42,517 bases of DNA from Burkholderiales bacterium (GTDB lineage: Bacteria > Pseudomonadota > Gammaproteobacteria > Burkholderiales > Burkholderiaceae_C). A program made the position numbers and the translations under genes. A model generated the notes under the pieces. The model did not search any database and had not been told where the DNA came from. It saw nothing but the letters and a program-made list of their open reading frames with translations. The DNA lies in NCBI GenBank assembly GCA_019509985.1, contig JAEKLF010000132.1, forward strand, positions 1 to 42,517, given 5' to 3'. Positions within the stretch are counted from its first letter, which is position 1. The number at the start of each line of letters is the position of its first letter. Shown piece after piece: positions 1 through 6,678 of this stretch.

Positions 1-6
1 AGCACG

Positions 7-176
7 GTAGGTTGGGGTGAACGCTGTGAACCCCAACGGTTCTGGCCGCCAAGCATCAGTTGGGATCCGCGTGGGTCACCCCAACCTACGGGCTTCACAA
101 CGCTCAGCGACGCTACCCATCGTCATGCGAGCAAAGACAGCTCGTAGGTTGGGGTGAGGGTACTGAACCCCAACGG
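7..176. repeat. REP-like palindromic repeats, three copies
   Basis: Three copies of a GTAGGTTGGGGTGA...CCCCAACG unit. Copy 1 is at 7-39 (+), copy 2 at 56-90 in inverted orientation, copy 3 at 143-176 (+). The 14-base arms at 7-20 and 77-90 are perfect reverse complements, and each direct copy also carries a GTTGGGG/CCCCAAC pair that could fold into a small hairpin. There is no open frame of note here. Repeats of this look are scattered between genes in many proteobacteria; whether they are mobilised by a RAYT-type transposase elsewhere in this genome cannot be told from the window. Confidence 0.75.
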
Positions 177-191
177 ATACGGTCCGTTCGG

Positions 192-632
192 TCACGGGAC
201 TGCTGCGCCAGCGCCCCATGGATTTAGCACCGGCACCTTCGCCCGTTCAAACTCCGAGACATCCCGCGTCACCACCGTCAGCCCATGGTGAGCCGCAGTC
301 GCCGCGATGATCAAGTCTGGCTGCGAAAAGGTATGCCCGCCCTTGCGCCCTTCCTCCACCAGCAGCCGCCAGACCAGCATCACGTCTTCTGACACCGGCA
401 ACACGCGCTGTTCGAACATGGGCCGCACCTTGTTCGTGAGCCAGGCGCCCAGTTCCGCGCGCCGGCTGGCGTCGGTGACGCGCTCGATGCCGAAGCGGAT
501 TTCGGCCAGCGTGACAGCGCTGATGTAGAGCGCCTCCAGCGGCCGCTCCGCCACGAAAGCAAGCACGCGGGGTTCGGGGCGTGGCTTGCGCAGCTCGGAG
601 AGGACGTTCGTGTCCAAAAGGTAGCCGGTCAC
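192..632 (-). CDS. PIN-domain toxin ribonuclease, VapC/FitB type
   Basis: A 146-residue PIN-domain protein, predicted to be the RNase toxin of a type II toxin-antitoxin pair. The acidic residues expected to bind Mg2+ are all visible: D7 in LLDTNVLSE, E44 in TLAEI, D106 in SQPDLIIAATA and D124 in VTRD. Length is normal for the family. Its ATG overlaps the antitoxin stop as ATGA (629-632), so the two are translationally coupled with the antitoxin first. Family members cleave tRNA or rRNA; the target here is unknown. It looks intact and active. VapC and FitB subgroups cannot be separated with confidence from the sequence alone. Confidence 0.93.
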   Translation of the reverse strand: MTGYLLDTNVLSELRKPRPEPRVLAFVAERPLEALYISAVTLAEIRFGIERVTDASRRAELGAWLTNKVRPMFEQRVLPVSEDVMLVWRLLVEEGRKGGHTFSQPDLIIAATAAHHGLTVVTRDVSEFERAKVPVLNPWGAGAAVP

Positions 633-925
633 AGTTCAACGTCCCGCACCGGCATCGGTGAGCGAGACACGTCGAGTTCCACGTCGGGGTAGGGCGAGGC
701 CTGCATGACGGCGATCAGGTCGCGGCCGGTGCGGTTGCCTTGCAGGCGGCGGAAGTCTTTCGCCGTGATGACCACCACTTCATCCCGGCCGTGGACGGTC
801 ACATGCTGGGGCCCCTCGCTGTGCACGCGCCGCACCAGCTCGCTGAAACGGGCTTTCGCGTCTTGCAGCAGCCAGTGGCTCGGGTGATTTGCGGTGTTGG
901 GCAAGGATCGACTCATGATGCGCAT
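629..925 (-). CDS. Phd/YefM-family antitoxin
   Basis: A 98-residue antitoxin. The N-terminal half (WLLQDAKARFSELVRRV, then a beta strand VTVHGRDEVVVITAKDF) is the Phd/YefM DNA-binding fold; the C-terminal part, roughly residue 60 onward, would wrap and inhibit the PIN toxin encoded immediately downstream with a 4-base overlap. Two in-frame ATGs exist (925 and 916); neither has a strong Shine-Dalgarno, and 925 was kept. A perfect palindrome just upstream (932-948) lies between the predicted -10 box and the start, as expected for autorepression by this family. Confidence 0.9.
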   Translation of the reverse strand: MRIMSRSLPNTANHPSHWLLQDAKARFSELVRRVHSEGPQHVTVHGRDEVVVITAKDFRRLQGNRTGRDLIAVMQASPYPDVELDVSRSPMPVRDVEL

Positions 926-931
926 CCAATA

Positions 932-976
932 CTGGTCAGGCTGACCAGATTATGCTGCCAGGACAGGGATTTGCAA
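932..976 (-). promoter_or_regulatory. Toxin-antitoxin promoter with autorepressor palindrome
   Basis: Read on the minus strand: a -35 box TTGCAA (971-976), a 16-base spacer, a -10 box CATAAT (949-954), then the palindrome CTGGTCA-N3-TGACCAG (932-948), which has perfect 7-base arms and covers the probable transcription start. The palindrome ends 6 bases before the antitoxin ATG. The position is typical of a Phd/YefM operator; binding itself is inferred. Confidence 0.7.
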
Positions 977-1056
977 CATAGAGCCGCTTGCTTGCGCGGC
1001 TGACGCTGCCGCATGGCGAACTGCTGGTTTGACAAGCGCCGGGGCAGCCCTCCGCC

Positions 1057-2166
1057 TCAAGCCCCCATCGCCCGCCCAATCAGCCGATGAAAGTGATGCA
1101 CCCCCTGCTCCCTCGTCGGCGAATAGCGCCCGTGTTGATAGAAGCGTGAGCGCAGCCCCTGCTGCACGGTCATGACGACGGCCTCGTCTTCCATCTCGAC
1201 CTGATCGAGCGCGCCGCCGGCGCCACCGCCGCCCAGCAGCTCGGGCTTCCAGACATACGAGCGAAAACGCACCCGCGTCCTTGCGGGGCCGACCGGCACC
1301 ACCTGGTTCAGCGACAGCCCCCAGGGGTAGAAGTTCAGCATCAGGTTGGGGAACACCCACCAGTAGTAGGCGGCGATGCGTTGCCCGTGTTCGGCGGCCT
1401 CGGGCGGCAGGTCGAAGGCCACCTCGTCGTCACCACGCGCCACCGCCAGCTGCAGGTTGCTCCACTCGTGCAGCTCGTAGCGGTACCGGCTCAGGTCCAG
1501 CGTCTGCGTCAGGCCCGGGTGCACGAAGGGGATGTGCAGGCCTTCGAGGTAGTTCTCGACGTAGAGCGCCCAGTGCGCATCGAACTCGTAGTCGCGGCTG
1601 CGGCTGGCGTCCAGGCGAAAGTCCTGCAGCGGCAACCAGTGCAGGCGCTGCATGGCCGGGCCGAAGAAGGCGTCGAAGCTGTCTAGCGGTTCTTCCAGCG
1701 CGACAAAGCCCTGGCCGCCCCAGTCCTGCAGCGGCAGCCGCGGCAGGTCATCGCAAGGGCGGGGGAAGGCCAGCGCCTGCTGGAACTCGGGCATGAAGGC
1801 CATGCGCCCGTCCAGCTCGAAGCGGCGCGAGTGGTAGCCGCAGCGGATCTGCGCCGCGCCCTGGCAGGGCTGCTGCACCAGGAGGTTGCCGCGGTGGGTG
1901 CAGACGTTGCTCAGGCAGCGCAGCGCACCCGCCGCGTCGCGCGCCAGCAGCAGCGGCTCGTTGAGGCTGCCCGGCAGCAGCGTCTCGGGCTGCAGGCTGC
2001 CGGCGGCCTGCACGCCGTGCAGGTCGGAGAGCCACTGCCAGCTGCGCGCCAGCACCTGCTCGTACTGCAGGCGCTGCACGGCAGGATCGAGGTAGAAGGC
2101 CTTGTCCAGCGTCTGGGCGCGGGCGACTTCGGGATGGACCTGCCAGTGGTGAGGGGCGTCGCTCAT
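1057..2166 (-). CDS. Rieske-type aromatic ring-hydroxylating oxygenase, alpha subunit
   Basis: A 369-residue Rieske non-haem iron oxygenase. The [2Fe-2S] ligands are C89-x-H91 and C109-x2-H112, at the standard spacing. The mononuclear iron site lies in ENYLEGLHIPFVH: H211 and H216 are ligands and E204 stands where the electron-bridging acid usually is. It resembles single-component alpha subunits acting on aromatic or quaternary-ammonium substrates, but the substrate cannot be read from sequence. No reductase or ferredoxin gene is nearby, so electrons must come from proteins encoded elsewhere. The gene stands alone, divergent from the DUF4259 gene across about 240 bases in which no clear site was seen. 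Confidence 0.9.
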   Translation of the reverse strand: MSDAPHHWQVHPEVARAQTLDKAFYLDPAVQRLQYEQVLARSWQWLSDLHGVQAAGSLQPETLLPGSLNEPLLLARDAAGALRCLSNVCTHRGNLLVQQPCQGAAQIRCGYHSRRFELDGRMAFMPEFQQALAFPRPCDDLPRLPLQDWGGQGFVALEEPLDSFDAFFGPAMQRLHWLPLQDFRLDASRSRDYEFDAHWALYVENYLEGLHIPFVHPGLTQTLDLSRYRYELHEWSNLQLAVARGDDEVAFDLPPEAAEHGQRIAAYYWWVFPNLMLNFYPWGLSLNQVVPVGPARTRVRFRSYVWKPELLGGGGAGGALDQVEMEDEAVVMTVQQGLRSRFYQHGRYSPTREQGVHHFHRLIGRAMGA

Positions 2167-2405
2167 GGGCCTGCGTTGCGGTGGTGGCGAAACCGGCTTT
2201 TACCCCTGGTGGCCGCGTCGGCAGAAGCGTGTTTGCCCCGTCCGCACCCAGGGCGACCAGCTCGATGCCGGCGCAGCGAAATTGCCACGAGGTGAATTGT
2301 TGGAGCGCGCGGCCTATGCTCGCCGCCAGAATGCCGGAGTCCGCGACAAGCGCTTCCTGCCGCCGTCGCATCGCCGACTCATTCACAGATCAACGAGGAC
2401 CACCG

Positions 2406-2819
2406 ATGGGTGCCTGGTCACACGAACCCTTTGCCAACGACACCGCCAGCGACTGGGTCGATGTGTTGATGGACGCGACCAACCTGTCGCACATCGAGGC
2501 CACGCTGGACCGCGTGCTCGAGGCGTCGGACAGCTACGTGGAGGCGACCGACGCCGAGGAGGCCGTCGCCGCCGTGGCGGTGGTGGCCCAGCTGCTGGGC
2601 CGCAGCCCGCCGATCACCGGCGGGCCCGAAGGCCTGCAGGCCTGGATCACCGGCGTGGGCGTGCGGCCCTCGGCCGCGCTGCTGGACAAGGCACGCCGCG
2701 TCGTGGACCGCGTGCTGGCCGAGGACTCCGAGCTGGCCGAGCTGTGGGATGACAGCGAATCGGCTGCCGACTGGCGCACCTCGATGGCGGCGTTGCGGCA
2801 AGCGGTCACGCTGGACTGA
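2406..2819 (+). CDS. DUF4259 family protein
   Basis: A soluble acidic protein of 137 residues resembling DUF4259: MGAWSHEPFANDTASDWVD at the N terminus is the family signature, followed by helices with paired A-E-A segments. The function of the family is unknown. The frame stays open further upstream, but the ATG at 2406 is preferred because homologues begin with this MGxW motif and GAGG lies about 7 bases ahead of it (2395-2398). The next gene starts 5 bases after the stop, so the two are probably cotranscribed. Confidence 0.8.
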   Translation: MGAWSHEPFANDTASDWVDVLMDATNLSHIEATLDRVLEASDSYVEATDAEEAVAAVAVVAQLLGRSPPITGGPEGLQAWITGVGVRPSAALLDKARRVVDRVLAEDSELAELWDDSESAADWRTSMAALRQAVTLD

Positions 2820-2824
2820 GATCC

Positions 2825-3205
2825 ATGCGCATCGCCCTTGCCCTGCTCGCCTGCGCGCTCGCAGCCACAGCCAGCGCCGCGCCCATGCCGGCCCCAGCGC
2901 GCGCCGAAGTGGATGCGCTGCTCAGCCGCTTGCAATCCTCCGGCTGCGAGTTCAACCGCAACGGCAGCTGGTACGTCGGCGCCGAGGCCAAGGCGCATCT
3001 GCTGAAGAAGCTGGACTATCTGGAGGGCAAGGACATGGTGCAGACCGCCGAGCAGTTCATCGCCCGCGGCGCGTCCAGCAGCAGCATGAGCGGCAAGCCG
3101 TATCTGGTGCGTTGCGCGGGCAAGGCGCCAGTGGAGAGCGCGCGGTGGCTGAGGGGCGAGCTGCAGCAGCTGCGTGCCGCACGTGCAGCGTCCAGCCCGC
3201 GCTGA
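2825..3205 (+). CDS. DUF5329 family exported protein
   Basis: A 126-residue protein with a Sec signal peptide (MRIALALLACALAATASAA, cleavage around residue 19). The mature part carries DUF5329 features: SGCEFNRNGSWY, then an EAKAHLLKKLDYL helix, then SSSSMSGKPYLVRC. The two cysteines could form a disulphide in the periplasm. Function is unknown. It follows the DUF4259 gene by 5 bases and precedes a small membrane protein gene by 27 bases, all in the same direction. Confidence 0.82.
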   Translation: MRIALALLACALAATASAAPMPAPARAEVDALLSRLQSSGCEFNRNGSWYVGAEAKAHLLKKLDYLEGKDMVQTAEQFIARGASSSSMSGKPYLVRCAGKAPVESARWLRGELQQLRAARAASSPR

Positions 3206-3232
3206 AGCCACCGTCCCACAACCAGAGCGGCT

Positions 3233-3685
3233 ATGACAACACAGCAATTCGTCGCCGATGGCAGCTTCCGCGACCGGTTCAAGTACGCCGTTCGGCCGTT
3301 GGGCTTGGCACTGGCGCTGCCAGTGCTGGCTCATAGCTTGTTTGGCGCGACGGTCGGCATTTCGCTGTCGATGCTGATGGCGGGACTTGCAGTCACGCTG
3401 CCGTTGATATGGGGTCGCAGGTCATGGGGCAGGGCCATCGTCATCAGCGCCGAAGACATCCAGGTCATGCGCTGTGACGGCACGACGCTGGCCATCACAG
3501 GCAGCGCCATCACGGCCCTCATCAACAAGACCGATTGCGTGGGGGTTGTCTGGCAGGACGGCCCGAAGCGCCGCAGCCTCGTCATCGGCGGTGAAGGGTT
3601 TTCGCCGCCAACCTGGCAGCAGCTGGCGCAGGCATTTCAGGCCCTGGAGCTCCAACGAAAAGGGGCGACCGTAGCCGCCCCTTGA
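3233..3685 (+). CDS. Hypothetical membrane protein
   Basis: Not recognised. It has 150 residues with two hydrophobic segments near the N terminus (about 22-40 and 42-62), separated by a short turn, followed by a soluble C-terminal half (ISAEDIQVMRCDGTTLAI...) predicted to be beta-rich. That layout, two helices then a small beta domain, resembles bacterial PH-domain-like membrane proteins, but the match is only by shape. Its 3' end overlaps the terminator hairpin that serves the convergent PEP-CTERM gene. Confidence 0.7.
   Translation: MTTQQFVADGSFRDRFKYAVRPLGLALALPVLAHSLFGATVGISLSMLMAGLAVTLPLIWGRRSWGRAIVISAEDIQVMRCDGTTLAITGSAITALINKTDCVGVVWQDGPKRRSLVIGGEGFSPPTWQQLAQAFQALELQRKGATVAAP
3656..3685 (-). 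terminator. Rho-independent terminator of the PEP-CTERM gene
   Basis: An 8-base perfect stem, AAGGGGCG (3660-3667) with CGCCCCTT (3676-3683), around an 8-base loop. On the minus strand it is followed by TTTTCGTT, giving the U-rich tail of an intrinsic terminator for the gene at 3701-4234. On the plus strand there is no T-run, so it is probably one-directional. Confidence 0.7.
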
Positions 3686-3700
3686 TAGCCTGTCTTGGGT

Positions 3701-4234
3701 TCAGCGGCGCCGACGCACTGCCGCGAGCAGCAGCAGTCCCGCACCCGCCAGCATGAAGCTTCCGGGCTCGGGCACCGTCGCGATGTTGTCGAGCGCAAAA
3801 CCACCCGTGGCCGAGAAGCTGACCGAAGTCAGGTTGGCCCAGTTGCTGTCGAACGACAGGCTTCCGCCGCCGGCCAGGTCGACGTTGCGCGAGGCCACCT
3901 GGGTGCTGCCGACCAAGCCGACCAGCGCCAGCGTGCCAGGCCCGAAGCCGAGGTCGTAGGGCGCGACGTCGAGCGACTTCAGCCCGAAGCTACCGCCGCC
4001 GAGCAGGCCGAACGTGAAGGACGTGGCATCGAAGCCGCCGACCATCGTGCCGTCGATGGGCAGGAAGCTCGCGGCCGGCCCGGTGATGACGTAGCCCGCC
4101 TCGCCGTAGGTGGCGACGCCGTTGCTGTCGATGTCGACGAGACCGGGGTTGTCGAAGTTGACGAGGCCGGCGTGAGCCGTCCCGCCGCTGCAGAGGGCGG
4201 CCGCGAGGGCCAGGGTGCCGAGTAGGCGATTCAT
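3701..4234 (-). CDS. PEP-CTERM sorting domain protein
   Basis: A 177-residue secreted protein. It has an N-terminal signal peptide (MNRLLGTLALAAALCSGGTAHA), a Gly/Ser/Asn-rich beta body, and a C-terminal sorting tag: VPEPGSF, a hydrophobic helix, then RRRR. The tag is recognised by an exosortase (EpsH/XrtA family) that cleaves at the PEP motif; these systems go with exopolysaccharide production. The start lies 22 bases from the stop of the DUF4331 gene, so the two probably form an operon. No exosortase gene is in the window. Confidence 0.92.
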   Translation of the reverse strand: MNRLLGTLALAAALCSGGTAHAGLVNFDNPGLVDIDSNGVATYGEAGYVITGPAASFLPIDGTMVGGFDATSFTFGLLGGGSFGLKSLDVAPYDLGFGPGTLALVGLVGSTQVASRNVDLAGGGSLSFDSNWANLTSVSFSATGGFALDNIATVPEPGSFMLAGAGLLLLAAVRRRR

Positions 4235-4256
4235 GGCTGTGCTCCTGGTTTGAGAT

Positions 4257-5825
4257 TCACTTCGCGCCCGGGTTGGGCGTGTTCAGGTAGGGGAAGCCGG
4301 ATAGCAGCGGCACGACGGCCTGGTCGACGGCGTCGTGCAACTCCAGCGACGTCGCGCCCAGCGGCACCGCGGCGCGGGTGCAGGCGGCGCCGAACAGGCC
4401 GCCGCCGTTGTTCAGCCAGCACAGGCCGCCCATCACCGCGGCGAGCGACACGTCGACGACGTCGTCCTTGGGTCGGCGGCCGTTGGGGAAGCCGGCGAAG
4501 TCGGGCGGGTTGTCGCCGTCGCGCAGCGTGCCGACGATGCCCAGGCGGTTCTGCATCGCGAACGGCCTCGGTGCAATCGCGGTGTTCAGCCGCAGCATCT
4601 CCGAGCCGACGACGTTGGCCGGCTGGTTGACGCCGGGGATGCCGGTCAGGAAGGTGGTGACGAGGTCGCCACGCGGCAGGTTGGTGGGCGCCGCATTGCC
4701 GATGGGCAGCACGACGGACAGCAGCGCCGGCAATGTCGGGTTGGTGACGTAGGTGGCGAACTGGCCATCGCCCGAGGGCACCGAGGCGTTGAACTTGTCC
4801 TTGTCGGGCAGGCCGATGACGACCTCGTTGACGAGCGGCATGCCCAGGCGCGACACCTGCACCCAGCCGCCGCCGGTCTTCACGGCCGTGTCGTAGCCAC
4901 TGGGCGGCGCGGCGTTGACGAGCTGGCTCTGGCGCAGGCTGGCCGTCGTCCAGGCGCCGATGACCGTCTCGTTGCCTTGCGTGAGGCAGCTCTTGTGCAC
5001 CTCCAGCGCCAGCGAGGTGACGTTCTTGTCCTGGATGGAGTTGGCCGCGGCGGCGTTGATCTTGCTGCGGTCGGTGATCACGCCGACGTCGGCGTTCACG
5101 AGGTCGAAGACGGGCCCCAGGTTGACCGCGAAGGCCTCCTGGCGCTGGCCGACGAAGACCTTGGCCGGAAAGCCGCAGCCCGGCAGCGTGACGCTGTAGA
5201 CGTGTTGCGCGGCGTAGGCCGGGTAGTTGGCAATCGTCTTGCTGCCGATGTTGTCCACCGGCTTGTCGAACCAGGTGCCGCCCGCGGGGTTGGCGATGGG
5301 CGTGGCGGTGCCGGTGCGGCGGTCACCGCGCACGAGGGTGAGGCTGAACTTCTCGTTCACGTTCAGCGCCGCCGCGTTGGGCGCGCTGACGGTGCCGGCC
5401 TGCGTCAGCGGGATGGGCACGGTCTGGTTGCCGATGGGCAGCGCGATGCCCTTGAGCGTGTTCATGAACCTGAACTGGAAGGTGAGGTCCTCGTGCGCGT
5501 CGCCGTTGTTGTCGACGTGGATCTCGTAGAGCGCGTTCGGGTCCAGCTTGAAGTAGTTGGGGCCGCCGTAGCCGTCCTGCAGCGGCAGGTAGTTGGCGAT
5601 GAGCGTCACGTAGCCGGCGCGCCCGCCCGTGCCGTTGGCGGCCACGCCTTCGTAGCTGTTGAACATGTAGAAGTCCGTGCCGTCCACGCGCGGCATGCCG
5701 CCGATGGACGGCGCCTCGCGGTGGCTGGAGGCTTGGGCCGGCAAGGCGGCGATGCCGGCGAGCACGCCCGCGGCGATGAGCGCGGTGGCGAGCGCCGACT
5801 GGGGCGCACGGGAAGGCAGTTTCAT
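4257..5825 (-). CDS. DUF4331 family secreted protein
   Basis: A 522-residue exported protein of the DUF4331 family. After a signal peptide (about residues 1-33) it begins with the family hallmark ASSHREAPSIGGMPRVDGTDFYMF, and family blocks on beta strands follow throughout. The function of the family is unknown; members are often secreted and often sit near ECF sigma factor genes. The frame extends to 5873, but the ATG at 5825 is chosen because AGGAGA lies just upstream and the signal peptide starts there. The downstream partner is the PEP-CTERM gene. A possible ECF-type promoter is noted at 5891-5922. Confidence 0.9.
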   Translation of the reverse strand: MKLPSRAPQSALATALIAAGVLAGIAALPAQASSHREAPSIGGMPRVDGTDFYMFNSYEGVAANGTGGRAGYVTLIANYLPLQDGYGGPNYFKLDPNALYEIHVDNNGDAHEDLTFQFRFMNTLKGIALPIGNQTVPIPLTQAGTVSAPNAAALNVNEKFSLTLVRGDRRTGTATPIANPAGGTWFDKPVDNIGSKTIANYPAYAAQHVYSVTLPGCGFPAKVFVGQRQEAFAVNLGPVFDLVNADVGVITDRSKINAAAANSIQDKNVTSLALEVHKSCLTQGNETVIGAWTTASLRQSQLVNAAPPSGYDTAVKTGGGWVQVSRLGMPLVNEVVIGLPDKDKFNASVPSGDGQFATYVTNPTLPALLSVVLPIGNAAPTNLPRGDLVTTFLTGIPGVNQPANVVGSEMLRLNTAIAPRPFAMQNRLGIVGTLRDGDNPPDFAGFPNGRRPKDDVVDVSLAAVMGGLCWLNNGGGLFGAACTRAAVPLGATSLELHDAVDQAVVPLLSGFPYLNTPNPGAK

Positions 5826-5890
5826 GGGGGTCTCCTGATGACGGATCGGGGTGGACCGCAAACAGATGGACACAACCAGCGCTGCGGCTC

Positions 5891-5922
5891 ATCTCTTACG
5901 CAGCGCGCGCCGCTTGGATGCA
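5891..5922 (-). promoter_or_regulatory. Possible ECF sigma factor promoter for DUF4331
   Basis: On the minus strand TGCATCC (5916-5922) is followed after 17 bases by TAAGA (within 5891-5900). This resembles the TGATCC-N18-TAAGA promoter of ECF11/RpoE sigma factors described in Rhodobacter, with one extra base in the -35 element. It is about 65 bases ahead of the ATG at 5825. Only one site is seen and no sigma factor is encoded in the window. Confidence 0.3.
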
Positions 5923-5977
5923 GGCCGCGGTGTTCAAGCTAGGGGGGCATCGGCTGGCCTTTTCAGTCGCCCGCCGC

Positions 5978-6020
5978 TTGCGCGTCCGCCATAGATTCCT
6001 TACATTTCAGTAAATTGAAA
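5978..6020 (+). promoter_or_regulatory. Promoter and inverted repeat ahead of the AbrB/PIN operon
   Basis: A possible -35 TTGCGC (5978-5983) and -10 TACATT (6001-6006) are 17 bases apart. An inverted repeat TTTCA-N6-TGAAA (6005-6020) overlaps the -10 region, where an autoregulating antitoxin would bind. AAAGGA just ahead of the ATG at 6031 is the ribosome binding site. Confidence 0.45.
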
Positions 6021-6030
6021 GGAAATAGCC

Positions 6031-6255
6031 ATGGCCGACGCCACACTTACCGCCAAGGGCCAGACCACCATCCCCAAGGAGATCCGCGAGCGCCTGGGTC
6101 TGGAGCCGGGCGACAAGCTCGTCTTCACGGCGCTCAGCGACGGCACGGTCGTCATGCGCGCCAAGACCGGCCGCCTGCTTGACCTGGCCGGCAGCCTGGC
6201 TCGGCCCGGCCAGCCAACCGTGGGTGCGAACGAGATGAAGCCTTTCCGCGGTTGA
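6031..6255 (+). CDS. AbrB/MazE/SpoVT-family antitoxin (VapB type)
   Basis: A 74-residue protein. Residues 3-45 (ATLTAKGQTTIPKEIRERLG, then GDKLVF) form the swapped-hairpin AbrB DNA-binding fold; the short C-terminal tail would bind the PIN toxin. The toxin gene starts one base after the stop, so they form a toxin-antitoxin operon. AAAGGA ahead of the ATG supports the start, and an inverted repeat overlaps the likely promoter, suggesting self-repression. Confidence 0.9.
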   Translation: MADATLTAKGQTTIPKEIRERLGLEPGDKLVFTALSDGTVVMRAKTGRLLDLAGSLARPGQPTVGANEMKPFRG

Positions 6256-6256
6256 G

Positions 6257-6676
6257 GTGGCGTTGAGCATCGCCATCGACACCAACGTCCTCGTGCGTCT
6301 GCTCGTGCGCGACGACGAGCCCCAGTTCCAGGCCGCCAGCCGCCTCGTCGAGCAAGCCGACGCCGCCAGTGAGCCGCTGCTCATCGTGCTCGGCGCGCTG
6401 CTGGAAACCGAGTGGGTGCTGCGCAGCCGCTACCGCCTCGACAAGCCCGCCATCGCCACCACCTTCGCGCGCCTGCTCGAAAGCGATGGTCTCGTGTTCG
6501 AGCACGAGCCCACCGTCGAAGAGGCACTGCACCTGTGGAACCAGCATGCCGGCGCGGACTTTGCGGACTGTCTGCTCAACGCCCGCGCCGCACAGCTGGG
6601 CTGCGCGCGCTTCGTCACTTTCGATGCCGGCGCCGCCCAGCTGCCACGGGCTGAACTGCTGACGACTTCGTCGTAG
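6257..6676 (+). CDS. PIN-domain toxin ribonuclease (VapC type)
   Basis: A 139-residue PIN-domain protein, the toxin partner of the AbrB-type antitoxin one base upstream. Acidic metal ligands: D8 in IDTNVL, E50 or E52 in LLETEWVL, D101/D104 in GADFADCLL, and D123 in VTFD. The likely start is GTG at 6257; a TTG at 6263 is the alternative. It belongs to a different PIN subgroup (AbrB-paired, short C terminus) from the PIN gene at 192-632. The stop is followed 2 bases later by pbpC, so read-through transcription into pbpC is possible. Confidence 0.9.
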   Translation: MALSIAIDTNVLVRLLVRDDEPQFQAASRLVEQADAASEPLLIVLGALLETEWVLRSRYRLDKPAIATTFARLLESDGLVFEHEPTVEEALHLWNQHAGADFADCLLNARAAQLGCARFVTFDAGAAQLPRAELLTTSS

Positions 6677-6678
6677 CC

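Noticed and set aside
4335..5942. A 535-codon open frame on the plus strand opposite the DUF4331 gene
   Set aside because: It is a GC-rich shadow with low-complexity Val/Asp/Arg/His composition and no recognisable domain; the minus-strand gene has signal peptide, ribosome binding site and family motifs.
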